Assembly: GCF_015645465.1 (NCBI RefSeq) | Contig: NZ_JADOEL010000003.1 | Span: 310,001-374,000 of the forward strand | Reading direction: 5' to 3' | Origin: Herminiimonas contaminans | GTDB taxonomy: Bacteria > Pseudomonadota > Gammaproteobacteria > Burkholderiales > Burkholderiaceae_D | DNA: 64,000 bases | Shown: positions 25,198 to 35,694 of the stretch, piece by piece | Layout: every line of letters begins with the position of its first letter | How positions within the stretch are numbered: position 1 is the first letter of the stretch | Program-made: the position numbers and the translations under genes | Notes under the pieces: generated by a model | Databases searched by the model: none | The model's input: only the letters and a program-made list of their open reading frames with translations | What the model was told of the DNA's origin: nothing

Positions 25198-26331
25198 ATG
25201 ACGATCAAAATTAGTACGAACTTCGATGCCGGTGCGATAGAGGTAGTGCGCGCAGAGAGCGCTGCCGCGATAGAGCTGAATTTGCGCAAAGATAGCCACG
25301 CCGATATCGCGCAATGGTTTTACTTCCGCTTGCAAGGTGTACGTGGTGAACGCTGCAGCATGCGCATCCTGAATGCGTCGGAAGCGACTTATCCGGATGG
25401 CTGGCAGAACTACCAGACAGTCGCCAGCTACGACAGAAAGCATTGGTTTCGCGTACCGACTTCGTACGACGGCAAAGTGATGACGATAGCGCATACGCCA
25501 CAGTACGACAGTGTGTATTACGCCTACTTCGAGCCTTACTCATGGGAGCGCCATCTGGATTTGCTGGCGCGTGCGCAAATGTCCGCCAGCGCGCAGGTGC
25601 AGGATCTGGGCAATACAGTGCAAGGGCGCGATTTGAATGTGGTGGTCATTGGCGATCCGGCTGCACAGAAAAAAGTGTGGGTGATTGCGCGCCAGCATCC
25701 GGGTGAGAGCATGGCTGAGTGGTTCGCCGAAGGCATGATAGATGCGTTGCTGGAGTCCACAAATCCTCTGGTGCAGAAGCTGCTCAGGCATGCGGTCTTT
25801 TACATCGTGCCGAATATGAATCCGGATGGCGCCTACCTGGGCAACCTGCGCACCAATGCTGCAGGCGCCAACCTGAATCGTGAATGGATGACGCCATCGC
25901 TGCAAAGCAGCCCGGAAGTCTGGCATGTCAAAAACAAGATACACGAGACCGGCTGCGATCTCTTCCTCGATATCCATGGCGACGAAGGCTTGCCCTATGT
26001 CTTCGTTGCAGGCAGCGAAATGCTGGAAGGATTCTCCCAGCAACAGGCAGATGAACAGCAGCGTTTCATAGAGCAATTCCTGCGTGCCAGCGAAGACTTC
26101 CAGACCGAGTTTGGTTATGCCGCCGGTAAGTATCGGGCCGATATGCTGAAGCTGGCTTCCAAATACATAGGCCATACCTTCAAATGCGTTTCGCTGACAC
26201 TGGAAATGCCATTCAAGGATAACGCGCATAGTCCGGAGCCCAAGCTGGGCTGGAATGGCGCGCGCAGTGCCAAGCTGGGGCAGGAAATGCTGCAACCCAT
26301 CCTGCATCATCTGGAACGGAGTGCACGATGA
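25198..26331 (+). CDS. M14-type zinc carboxypeptidase, cytosolic CCP-like
   Basis: A 377-residue protein with an N-terminal beta-sandwich domain (residues about 1-120) and a C-terminal M14 peptidase domain. Zinc ligands are seen in HPGESMAEW (His, Glu) and the later His of DIHGDE. Substrate-binding Asn/Arg are in GANLNREW, and the catalytic Glu is probably in SLTLEMPFK. This arrangement matches cytosolic carboxypeptidases of the CCP6 type in bacteria; the substrate is unknown. ATG 25198 has AGGA seven bases upstream. The gene overlaps the CYTH gene by 4 bases, suggesting a joint transcript. There is no signal peptide. Confidence 0.85.
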   Translation: MTIKISTNFDAGAIEVVRAESAAAIELNLRKDSHADIAQWFYFRLQGVRGERCSMRILNASEATYPDGWQNYQTVASYDRKHWFRVPTSYDGKVMTIAHTPQYDSVYYAYFEPYSWERHLDLLARAQMSASAQVQDLGNTVQGRDLNVVVIGDPAAQKKVWVIARQHPGESMAEWFAEGMIDALLESTNPLVQKLLRHAVFYIVPNMNPDGAYLGNLRTNAAGANLNREWMTPSLQSSPEVWHVKNKIHETGCDLFLDIHGDEGLPYVFVAGSEMLEGFSQQQADEQQRFIEQFLRASEDFQTEFGYAAGKYRADMLKLASKYIGHTFKCVSLTLEMPFKDNAHSPEPKLGWNGARSAKLGQEMLQPILHHLERSAR

Positions 26332-26792
26332 GCCTGGAGATAGAACGCAAATTCCTGGTGCTGGGTGACACTTGGAAGAAGCTGGGATCACCGCAGGCTA
26401 TACGCCAGGGTTATTTGTCTTCGCAGCGCGATCGCGTAGTGCGCGTGCGGATAGAAGATCAGACTGCAACGCTGACCATCAAGGGGCGTGTGACTGGCAT
26501 CACGCGTGGTGAGTGGGAGTACGAAATCCCGCTGGCCGAAGCGGATGAATTGCTGAATGGCCTGTGTGAGCGCCCATTGATAGAGAAAAACCGTACCCGT
26601 ATCGTGCACCAAGGTATGGTGTGGGAGGTGGATGAATTCTTCGGTGAGAACCAGGGGCTGGTGGTGGCAGAGATCGAACTGGAAAGCGAAAACCAGGTGT
26701 TTGCCAAACCGGACTGGGTCGGCGTCGAAGTGACAGATGATGCACGTTACTTCAACGCCAATTTGCTACGCCATCCCTTTACCGCCTGGTGA
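26328..26792 (+). CDS. CYTH-domain protein (triphosphatase-type)
   Basis: A 154-residue protein with the CYTH signature at its N-terminus: MSLEIERKFLV contains the ExExK motif (Glu4, Glu6, Lys8). Further tunnel residues follow in RVRIEDQTATLTIKG and WEVDEFFGENQGLVVAEIEL. CYTH proteins hydrolyse triphosphates (inorganic triphosphate, thiamine triphosphate) or, less often, form cAMP. The short single-domain form here is most like bacterial inorganic triphosphatases. Its start overlaps the carboxypeptidase stop. Confidence 0.88.
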   Translation: MSLEIERKFLVLGDTWKKLGSPQAIRQGYLSSQRDRVVRVRIEDQTATLTIKGRVTGITRGEWEYEIPLAEADELLNGLCERPLIEKNRTRIVHQGMVWEVDEFFGENQGLVVAEIELESENQVFAKPDWVGVEVTDDARYFNANLLRHPFTAW

Positions 26793-26800
26793 GGTAGGGC

Positions 26801-28051
26801 TCAGTGCAGGTGGGTCGATCCCACCGGCGCATCTTCCGGCATTTCTGCATGTACCAGTTCGGCATTCATGTCCGGATACAGCGGCGTGCCGCAGTCATCG
26901 CAGAATTCCATAGGGAAGCATTCGAGATGACGCTTCACATTCACGATGCCGCATTCTTCCAGCAGGGCGAGGATTTCCTCTATCGGTGATTTACGCTCGA
27001 CGTCGGCCGAGATCACAGGATCGCTTGGTACCTCGACGCTGCGATATTCCAGCTCTGCATCGTCTTCTTCACCGTACAGCGGCCATACCGTGCCATACAC
27101 CACATCCGTGTCATTAAGACGGGTAAAGCTGATGCGATATTCATCAACCCGGCCATCGGTCGATTCCTCGCCAAAGCTGCCTATGATGGCTTGCAATTCG
27201 GATGCTTCGACATTCAGTGTATGCGTCAGGTAATGCACGGCAGCGCGTATCGAAGCGGGGCGGATTTGTTTGTCGCCTTCGCGGCAGGCAACAAAGTAGG
27301 CTTCCGGTAACAGCAATTCGATGCCGCAACCCGGCAGCAGGTGCGCAATATTCGGTAACGCCTGCGCACTCCATTGCGTCAGTGCATTATCGCGTTCATT
27401 CGGATTGGTCGATACTTGCCAGCGGAACAGCGGCTCACCTGCAACTGCAGTAACTACGGCCAGCAGGTAACGTGTGTCAGCCAGGAAGGGCGCCGTTTCT
27501 GGTGCCTGGCCTGGTGGTTTGAGCGTGACGTCTTTCAGCGCAGATTGCGCCATGCGATGCGTGAAGGCAAAGGTTTCTGCATGCGTGCGCGGCAGCTGAT
27601 CGATAGAGAATAGGGCAGAGGCCATCACCATCTTTGTATTCGGGGCCAGTATATGCGCCTGGAAGTGTGCTGATAGGGTCGCGGCCATCTCGGCTGGTAT
27701 CGCTCCCGATGCAATCGAGAAACGTGTCCAGGCAAGTATCGGCATGGCGACCAGCAAGGCATCGTGGAGCACACCTTCGTGTTCGACTTGGCAGGATTCG
27801 CTGGCGGCTTCCACGCATTCCATCAGGCCATCGTAAGCATCCGATTCCTGTTTGAATAAATGATCGAGTGCGGCATCGATAGTGTCTTGATGATCATTCT
27901 TCAGCAGTTTGCGCAGCACGACATCCAGCTGGCGCTCCCAGTTGCGTTCTTCCAGACGGCTGGCCGCCTGTATAAGCGCCTGGGCGAGCGTCGCCAGGCG
28001 CTGGCTGTCGGCGGATAGTTTGTGACTGGTATTTTTATTCGGACGACGCAT
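26801..28051 (-). CDS. DUF2863 family protein
   Basis: A 416-residue protein of a family known mostly from Burkholderiales, function unknown. I start it at ATG 28051 (MRRPNKNTSH), which begins a basic N-terminus; an upstream ATG would add 20 residues without better support. The N-terminal half is helical; the C-terminal part is beta-rich and ends with a possible metal-binding CDDCGTPLYPD motif (CxxC) followed by an acidic tail. It has no signal or membrane segments. It converges with the CYTH gene with eight bases between the stops, so both lack room for separate terminators. Confidence 0.75.
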   Translation of the reverse strand: MRRPNKNTSHKLSADSQRLATLAQALIQAASRLEERNWERQLDVVLRKLLKNDHQDTIDAALDHLFKQESDAYDGLMECVEAASESCQVEHEGVLHDALLVAMPILAWTRFSIASGAIPAEMAATLSAHFQAHILAPNTKMVMASALFSIDQLPRTHAETFAFTHRMAQSALKDVTLKPPGQAPETAPFLADTRYLLAVVTAVAGEPLFRWQVSTNPNERDNALTQWSAQALPNIAHLLPGCGIELLLPEAYFVACREGDKQIRPASIRAAVHYLTHTLNVEASELQAIIGSFGEESTDGRVDEYRISFTRLNDTDVVYGTVWPLYGEEDDAELEYRSVEVPSDPVISADVERKSPIEEILALLEECGIVNVKRHLECFPMEFCDDCGTPLYPDMNAELVHAEMPEDAPVGSTHLH

Positions 28052-28183
28052 GTCAGGACAATCTGAAGTAGGGCGATGAAGGTATTGTAGTGGATTACGC
28101 TGACACCGCACGTTTGTGCAGGGAAAGTATGCTGATTCTTATGAGTTGATGGTGGCTGGCACGCTTTCGTATGCGTACGGCAT

Positions 28184-28216
28184 AAAAAAAGCCGCATGCA
28201 AGCATGCGGCTTTTTT
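28184..28216. terminator. Bidirectional terminator downstream of acnA
   Basis: A perfect 9-bp inverted repeat (GCCGCATGC / GCATGCGGC) is flanked by A7 on the left and T6 on the right, so it can stop transcription on both strands. It ends the acnA unit. Confidence 0.9.
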
Positions 28217-28259
28217 GCAGATGTTGTTTCCATTCATCACTGAACGGAAACAACAGGCA

Positions 28260-30983
<2,724 letters not shown>

Positions 30984-31025
30984 GATTTCTCCTTAATACA
31001 AATAACCGAGGCATTATTTACTACC

Positions 31026-31062
31026 CGATGCCGTCAGATTTCGGCGGCGGCTTGCGGCATCG
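31026..31062 (-). other. Inverted repeat in the acnA leader
   Basis: CGATGCCG (31026-31033) and CGGCATCG (31055-31062) are perfect 8-bp arms around a 21-base loop, located between the MliC-like stop and the acnA start. Neither side has a long T run on the minus strand, so it is more likely an mRNA structure than a terminator. Confidence 0.4.
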
Positions 31063-31087
31063 TTTTACTTCCTTTAATTCCTATCCC

Positions 31088-31591
31088 TTAGCCTTTGGCA
31101 GCGAGTGCTTTGGCTTGTTCAGGGTTGCGGCATTCATTCGCCAGCTGCTGGCCTTTACGGGAGTCGAGCAACATCGCTTTCGATGGGATGTTGATCCAGA
31201 CCAGGCCTGCTTTACGGTTTTCAAAACGGTTGGCACCGGTGCTGGTACCGATGCGACCGAGGCGATGCACTTTGTTTTGCCAGCGGATCGCCATGTACTT
31301 GTCGTCACCGACGTTGTTGTAGGTCGTGATCTTATTGCCCAGTTCACAGTTGTAATGGGTCACGGTCGAGCCTTCGATATTGGCTTCGCCCAGATCTTCC
31401 TGTTCGTCTTCACCGGCTGCTGCGGCAGCGGCCGGGGTTGCAGCAGCGGCTGCTTTGGCTGGTGCTTTTTTGGTTACCTTGGCGGCTGGCTTTTTTGCCG
31501 CTTCCTTGTTGCCGGCAGCCGATTGTGCAAACGCCGGAGCGATTGCGGAAGACATGCCGATCAGAAGGAATGCGCAGAGCAATTTTTTCAT
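31088..31591 (-). CDS. Exported MliC-like (lysozyme-inhibitor type) protein
   Basis: A 167-residue protein with a Sec signal (MKKLLCAFLLIGMSSAIAPA, ending AFA), an Ala/Lys/Pro-rich linker (residues about 25-60) and a compact C-terminal beta domain. The domain has YNCELGNKITTYNN, MAIRWQNKVHRL, STGANRFENRKAGLVWI and a final NEC; two Cys could form the disulfide of MliC/PliC-type inhibitors. The resemblance is by pattern only. ATG 31591 has GGAGA upstream; an earlier in-frame start would add 11 residues. It sits oddly between two TCA-type genes, perhaps by simple operon readthrough. Confidence 0.55.
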   Translation of the reverse strand: MKKLLCAFLLIGMSSAIAPAFAQSAAGNKEAAKKPAAKVTKKAPAKAAAAATPAAAAAAGEDEQEDLGEANIEGSTVTHYNCELGNKITTYNNVGDDKYMAIRWQNKVHRLGRIGTSTGANRFENRKAGLVWINIPSKAMLLDSRKGQQLANECRNPEQAKALAAKG

Positions 31592-31652
31592 TCGATATTC
31601 TCCAAAAATTTTTAACTCACCCACATCAGGTTTGATGCGGGCAAACGGGTAT

Positions 31653-32624
31653 TCATAAAATTGTATGTGCGACTGCAGGCAGCGTTAAACCGCTGGCCTG
31701 GGCACGTTGCAGGATGGTCCAGTAATAGCGATAACTGGCGCGATCATGCAGCTTGCCATTATGTTGTATCGGGCCCCATTGAATAGCATGGGCTTGCGCC
31801 AGGATTTCTGCCGCTTCATTGACTTCGGACAGACGTGGTGCAAATGATTTCAATATCGGTTTGATCTGGTTCGGATGTATGCTCCACATCCGCGTATAAC
31901 CAAATTCCGCCGCAGCGCGATGCGCATCACTGGCGACGACTGAGGTGTCATTGATTTCAGTCGTGACGTTATGCGAAGGCACCTTGCCGTGGGCGTGGCA
32001 GGCGGCCGCAATTTCCAGCTTGGCGCGTACTAATAAAGGATGCGTGAACTGTCCCGGGGAACGCATGGCATTACCGGGTATCGCGCCGTAATGGTCAGAA
32101 ACGAAATCCATCACGCCGAACGACAAGCATTCGACCTGGGGCAGGGCAGCGATGGCAAATGCGTCTGCCAATGCGCCATGCGTTTCTATTAATACGTGTA
32201 CCGGCAATTGTTCGCGCCCATGCTGATGGGCGTGACGATTGATGAGCGCAATTGCGTTCTCCACATCGGCGACGCTTTCAACTTTGGGGACGACCAGGTA
32301 AGCCAGTTTTTGTGCGGCGTGTTGCAGGATGATTTCTATATCCTGCGCAAAAAATTCGCTGCTGACATCGTGCACACGGGCGCCGATGCGGGCAAACAGG
32401 TTTTCTTCGCCGGCGACGAGTGTGCCGAGCAGATGCGCATGTGCTGTTTCATTGCCATGCGCAGCACCATCTTCACAGTCAAACGTAATATCAAAAACCG
32501 GGCCGAGCTCTTGCTGCAGCGCCAGCGATTTACGCATCAATTTCTCGGAACCGGCATAGTGATCGCATGCCGGTATGGAAACCGGTGGGCATTTGCCTTG
32601 AAATAGGACTTCTGAAGGATGCAT
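31653..32624 (-). CDS. HpcH/HpaI aldolase family, CitE-like lyase
   Basis: A 323-residue TIM-barrel protein. The Mg-binding Glu/Asp lie in FDCEDGAAHGNE and in the LIETHGALADAFAIAALP block, as in citryl-CoA lyase beta subunits and malyl-CoA lyases. Arg in the first strand is less clear than usual. Genes for the alpha and gamma subunits of citrate lyase are not near, so a stand-alone malyl/citramalyl/beta-methylmalyl-CoA lyase type is likelier. It lies 79 bp downstream of mdh on the same strand, fitting a role in C4/C6 acid metabolism. The exact substrate is open. Confidence 0.8.
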   Translation of the reverse strand: MHPSEVLFQGKCPPVSIPACDHYAGSEKLMRKSLALQQELGPVFDITFDCEDGAAHGNETAHAHLLGTLVAGEENLFARIGARVHDVSSEFFAQDIEIILQHAAQKLAYLVVPKVESVADVENAIALINRHAHQHGREQLPVHVLIETHGALADAFAIAALPQVECLSFGVMDFVSDHYGAIPGNAMRSPGQFTHPLLVRAKLEIAAACHAHGKVPSHNVTTEINDTSVVASDAHRAAAEFGYTRMWSIHPNQIKPILKSFAPRLSEVNEAAEILAQAHAIQWGPIQHNGKLHDRASYRYYWTILQRAQASGLTLPAVAHTIL

Positions 32625-32669
32625 GTATGTTGCGTAATTGTCGATCTTGGTCGGACTTGCTACGAAGGA

Positions 32670-32693
32670 GATGGGCAGGTCTGCCTGCCCATC
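32670..32693 (-). other. Stem-loop between mdh and the CitE-like gene
   Basis: GATGGGCAGG and CCTGCCCATC form a perfect 10-bp stem with a four-base loop, just after the mdh stop. No T run follows on the minus strand, so it probably stabilises the mdh 3' end or lowers readthrough rather than fully terminating. Confidence 0.55.
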
Positions 32694-32703
32694 GATGCGC
32701 GCA

Positions 32704-33693
32704 TTAGCCTAGGAGATGTTTCACACCTTCGCGTTCTTCGAGCAATTCTTTCAGGGTCAGGTTGATGCGCTCTTGCGAGAATGCATCGATTTCCAGGCCT
32801 TGAACGATTTTGTATTCGCCGTTTTCAACGGTGACAGGGAAACCGAAAATGGTGTCTTTCGGAATGCCGTACGAACCATCGGAAGGGATACCCATGGTGA
32901 CCCATTTGCCGTTGGTGCCGAGCACCCAGTCACGGACGTGGTCGATCGCTGCGTTGGCTGCCGAAGCTGCCGACGATACGCCGCGTGCGTCGATGATGGC
33001 TGCGCCGCGTTTGCCGACTGTAGGCAGGAATACGTCTTTGTTCCAGACTTCGTCGTTGATCGCTTCTTTAACCGATTTGCCATCAGCTGTTGCGAAACGA
33101 TAGTCAGGGTACATGGTAGGCGAGTGATTGCCCCAGACCGTCAGTTTTTCGATCGAGGTAACTGGCTTGCTGATCTTCGCTGCGATTTGCGACAGGGCAC
33201 GGTTGTGATCCAGGCGCAGCATGGCGGTGAAGTTTTTGGCTGGCAGGTTAGGGGCCGATTTCATTGCGATGTACGCATTGGTGTTGGCTGGGTTGCCGAC
33301 GACCAGTACTTTGACGTTGCGCGATGCAACTGCATCCAGCGCTTTACCTTGTACCGTGAAAATCTGTGCATTGGCTTCCAGCAGGTCTTTACGTTCCATG
33401 CCTGGGCCGCGTGGACGTGCGCCAACCAGCAAGGCAACATCTGCGTCTTTGAATGCGGTCATCGGGTCGCTGTGTGCGGTGACACCTGCCAACAGTGGAA
33501 ACGCGCAATCGTCGATTTCCATGATCACGCCTTTCAGCGCTTTTTGTGCTTTTTCATCAGCGATTTCCAGCAATTGCAAAATAACTGGCTGGTCTTTACC
33601 CAGCAAATCGCCGTTAGCGATGCGGAACAGAAGGGAATAGCCGATCTGGCCGGCGGCGCCGGTAACGGCGACACGCATTGGGGCTTTAGCCAT
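32704..33693 (-). CDS. mdh: Malate dehydrogenase (NAD-type)
   Basis: A 329-residue enzyme oxidising malate to oxaloacetate. It has the N-terminal dinucleotide fold ([20 protein letters not shown]), the substrate Arg region [24 protein letters not shown], the catalytic Asp of [12 protein letters not shown] and the catalytic His in [12 protein letters not shown]. The length and the long RPRGPGMER loop place it in the MDH type common in beta-proteobacteria. It starts a minus-strand series towards acnA and is divergent from gntR; the dyads at 33,797-33,830 lie 104 bp upstream of its start. Confidence 0.97.
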   Translation of the reverse strand: MAKAPMRVAVTGAAGQIGYSLLFRIANGDLLGKDQPVILQLLEIADEKAQKALKGVIMEIDDCAFPLLAGVTAHSDPMTAFKDADVALLVGARPRGPGMERKDLLEANAQIFTVQGKALDAVASRNVKVLVVGNPANTNAYIAMKSAPNLPAKNFTAMLRLDHNRALSQIAAKISKPVTSIEKLTVWGNHSPTMYPDYRFATADGKSVKEAINDEVWNKDVFLPTVGKRGAAIIDARGVSSAASAANAAIDHVRDWVLGTNGKWVTMGIPSDGSYGIPKDTIFGFPVTVENGEYKIVQGLEIDAFSQERINLTLKELLEEREGVKHLLG

Positions 33694-33796
33694 GTTGAAT
33701 CTCCAAGGTAGTGATGAGTGAGGTCAGGTATTGGGAATTTATTCCGCGTGGCGCAATGATACAGTTGAATACCCGATAAGTCAGCGGGGTCAAAGC

Positions 33797-33830
33797 GCTT
33801 ATGATCAACATAAGCTCAACTTAAGCTCAA
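33797..33830. promoter_or_regulatory. Dyad and phased direct repeats in the mdh-gntR divergent region
   Basis: GCTTATGATCAACATAAGC is a 7-bp dyad with a five-base centre (33797-33815), and TAAGCTCAA occurs at 33811-33819 and again at 33822-33830, an 11-base period (one helical turn). Repeated sites on one face of the helix suggest a regulator binding cooperatively near the mdh promoter. Confidence 0.5.
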
Positions 33831-33922
33831 TATTTACCGCAACTTTCTGTTGGTAAAATTTGTGCTCAGCTGTATTGCCCACGAGTTTAGGCTTGGCAAG
33901 TTTGGCTGTCAATATATATCTT

Positions 33923-33940
33923 ATGTCTTATATAAGACAT
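33923..33940. promoter_or_regulatory. Perfect 18-bp palindrome, probable operator of the GntR regulator
   Basis: ATGTCTTATATAAGACAT is its own reverse complement and lies 55 bp before the gntR start codon. GntR-type dimers bind such short AT-centred palindromes. Autoregulation is the simplest reading; control of mdh from the same region is possible. Confidence 0.7.
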
Positions 33941-33994
33941 GTTATTTTCAAGTTTTGCTGGACGGCGGGGCTGCTTTGTGGTGAAATCCGTCCT

Positions 33995-34777
33995 ATGAGT
34001 TCAGCGCCAACTACCTTGCCTAACAATAATGCAGCCGCTACTGCTGGCGGTGCGACACCTTCGCCCACTTTCAGTCCGCTGTATCAGCAAATCAAGGCTC
34101 TTATTACCCGTAGCCTGCAATCCGGTGAGTGGCGTCCCGGCGAATTGATCCCCAGCGAAGTCGAGCTGGCAAATCGCTTCAAGGTCAGCCAGGGCACCGT
34201 ACGCAAGGCTATCGACGAACTTTCCGCCGAAAACCTGGTGGTTCGACGTCAGGGGAAGGGTACTTTTGTTGCGACGCACCATGAGGCGCGCGCGCAATTC
34301 CGCTTCCTTCGCCTGAAGCCGGATGTCGGCGAGCCGCTTTATCCAGATAACACGATTATTGATGCCAAGCGCCTGCGTGCGCCGGCTGATATCGCACGTC
34401 AGCTCGACATCAAAACCGGTGATTCCGTGGTCTTCCTCAAGCGCATGCAGTCTTTTGATAATGCGCCTACCATCCTGGAAGAACTGTGGTTGCCAGGGAC
34501 TATCTTCAAAGGATTGTCGGTGGAGCGTGTGCTGCAGTACAAAGGTCCGATGTACGCGCTGCTGGAGACTGAATTTGGCACCCAGATGATAAGAGCTGTC
34601 GAGAATATCAAGGCGGTGGTGGCGGATCAGGTAACGGCGGATTTATTGCAGTTGCCGTTGAATACACCGTTGCTCAGCGTGACCCGCGTTTCATTTACAT
34701 ATGGTGATAAACCGGTCGAAGTAAGGCGCTCTTACTACGTGACAAACAATCATCATTACCGTAACGATTTGAACTAA
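33995..34777 (+). CDS. GntR-family transcriptional regulator, HutC/UTRA type
   Basis: A 260-residue regulator. Residues about 28-95 form the winged helix (FSPLYQQIKALITRSLQSGE; LANRFKVSQGTVRKAIDEL; VVRRQGKGTFVA), and the C-terminal part is a UTRA effector domain (FLKRMQSFDNAPTILEELWL; ending RRSYYVTNNHHYRNDL). ATG 33995 is chosen because the longer frame would read across the palindromic operator and has no coding character. It lies upstream of the sdh genes and divergent from mdh, which suggests control of TCA genes, though the effector is unknown. Confidence 0.88.
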   Translation: MSSAPTTLPNNNAAATAGGATPSPTFSPLYQQIKALITRSLQSGEWRPGELIPSEVELANRFKVSQGTVRKAIDELSAENLVVRRQGKGTFVATHHEARAQFRFLRLKPDVGEPLYPDNTIIDAKRLRAPADIARQLDIKTGDSVVFLKRMQSFDNAPTILEELWLPGTIFKGLSVERVLQYKGPMYALLETEFGTQMIRAVENIKAVVADQVTADLLQLPLNTPLLSVTRVSFTYGDKPVEVRRSYYVTNNHHYRNDLN

Positions 34778-34800
34778 AGTTGCAGCTAATTCAATAAACC

Positions 34801-34838
34801 AGCAAGCCCGTATTATTAAATAAGCAAGCCAGTTGATA
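34801..34838 (+). promoter_or_regulatory. Possible sdhC promoter region with direct repeats
   Basis: AGCAAGCC occurs at 34801-34808 and 34823-34830 (22-base period, two helical turns), directly before a TTGATA (34833-34838) that could be a -35 hexamer. A good -10 is not clear. The gntR palindrome is not repeated here. Confidence 0.35.
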
Positions 34839-34917
34839 ATGAAAAATAATTTGTATTGCTGTGGCGCACCAATATCGGTGAAAATTAGTGGTTTATCTCG
34901 TTTTGGAAAGTCCTGCC

Positions 34918-35328
34918 ATGTCTGATTCACTCAAAACCGGCAAGAGAGAGTTCCGTAATATCAACGTTACAGATCTGCTCCGATATCGCTTTCCACTTGC
35001 TGCGATACAGTCGATATTGCACCGCGCCAGTGGTGCTTTCATCTTCTTGCTGTTGCCATTCATCCTTTTCCTGCTGGACAAGAGCCTGCTGTCCGAAATC
35101 TCTTTTGAGCATTTCAGGGGCATTGCTTCGCACTGGTTCGTCAAACTGATTATCCTCGCGCTGGTCTGGGCGTATCTGCACCATTTCTGCGCGGGCATAC
35201 GCCATTTGCTGATGGATGTGCATGTCGGCGTCGATAAGGTCACCGGCAAGAAATCTGCCCTGATCGTATTCGCTGTCAGCCTGCCTTTGACCGCACTGGT
35301 CGCCCTCAAACTGTTTGGAGCATTCTGA
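34918..35328 (+). CDS. sdhC: Succinate dehydrogenase cytochrome b556 subunit
   Basis: A 136-residue membrane anchor of complex II. ATG 34918 gives the family start (MSDSLKTGKREFRNINVTDL). The IQSILHRASGAFIFLLLPFI block (Ser and Arg near the quinone site) leads the first of three membrane helices. The heme His is most likely in YLHHFCAGIRHLLMDVH. It overlaps sdhD by one base and opens the sdhCDAB operon. Confidence 0.95.
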   Translation: MSDSLKTGKREFRNINVTDLLRYRFPLAAIQSILHRASGAFIFLLLPFILFLLDKSLLSEISFEHFRGIASHWFVKLIILALVWAYLHHFCAGIRHLLMDVHVGVDKVTGKKSALIVFAVSLPLTALVALKLFGAF

Positions 35329-35693
35329 TGCCTATCGACAATATCGGACGTCACCGCCTGGTCGTTGGTGCGCACTACGGCGTAAGGGACTGGCTGGCGC
35401 AACGCATCACGGCCATCGTGATGGTGCTGTACACGGCGGTGCTGCTGATCACCTTTCTGACTGCATCGGATTTTAGCTATGAAGGCTGGGCGGGCTTGTT
35501 CGCGCAGCAGTGGGTCAAGATGTTTACGTTTGTTACGTTCCTGGCTTTGTTCTATCACGCCTGGGTCGGCATGCGGAACATCTGGATGGATTACATCAAA
35601 CCGGTTTCTATACGCCTCACATTGCAGGTCGCCACGATTTTGTGGCTCGTCGCTTGCGCCGGATGGACGGCGCAAATTCTCTGGAGAGCGTAA
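35328..35693 (+). CDS. sdhD: Succinate dehydrogenase membrane anchor subunit
   Basis: A 121-residue protein with three transmembrane helices (about 25-46, 58-80 and 95-118). [20 protein letters not shown] resembles the quinone-site helix, and [16 protein letters not shown] carries the His and Asp/Tyr typical of SdhD. Together with SdhC it anchors the catalytic SdhAB and holds heme b. The ATG overlaps the sdhC stop. Confidence 0.93.
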   Translation: MPIDNIGRHRLVVGAHYGVRDWLAQRITAIVMVLYTAVLLITFLTASDFSYEGWAGLFAQQWVKMFTFVTFLALFYHAWVGMRNIWMDYIKPVSIRLTLQVATILWLVACAGWTAQILWRA

Positions 35694-35694
35694 C

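Noticed and set aside
32716-33711. A 331-residue plus-strand frame opposite mdh
   Set aside because: It is exactly antisense to a certain gene, lacks family motifs and shows the His/Arg/Cys-rich composition typical of shadow frames in codon-biased genes.
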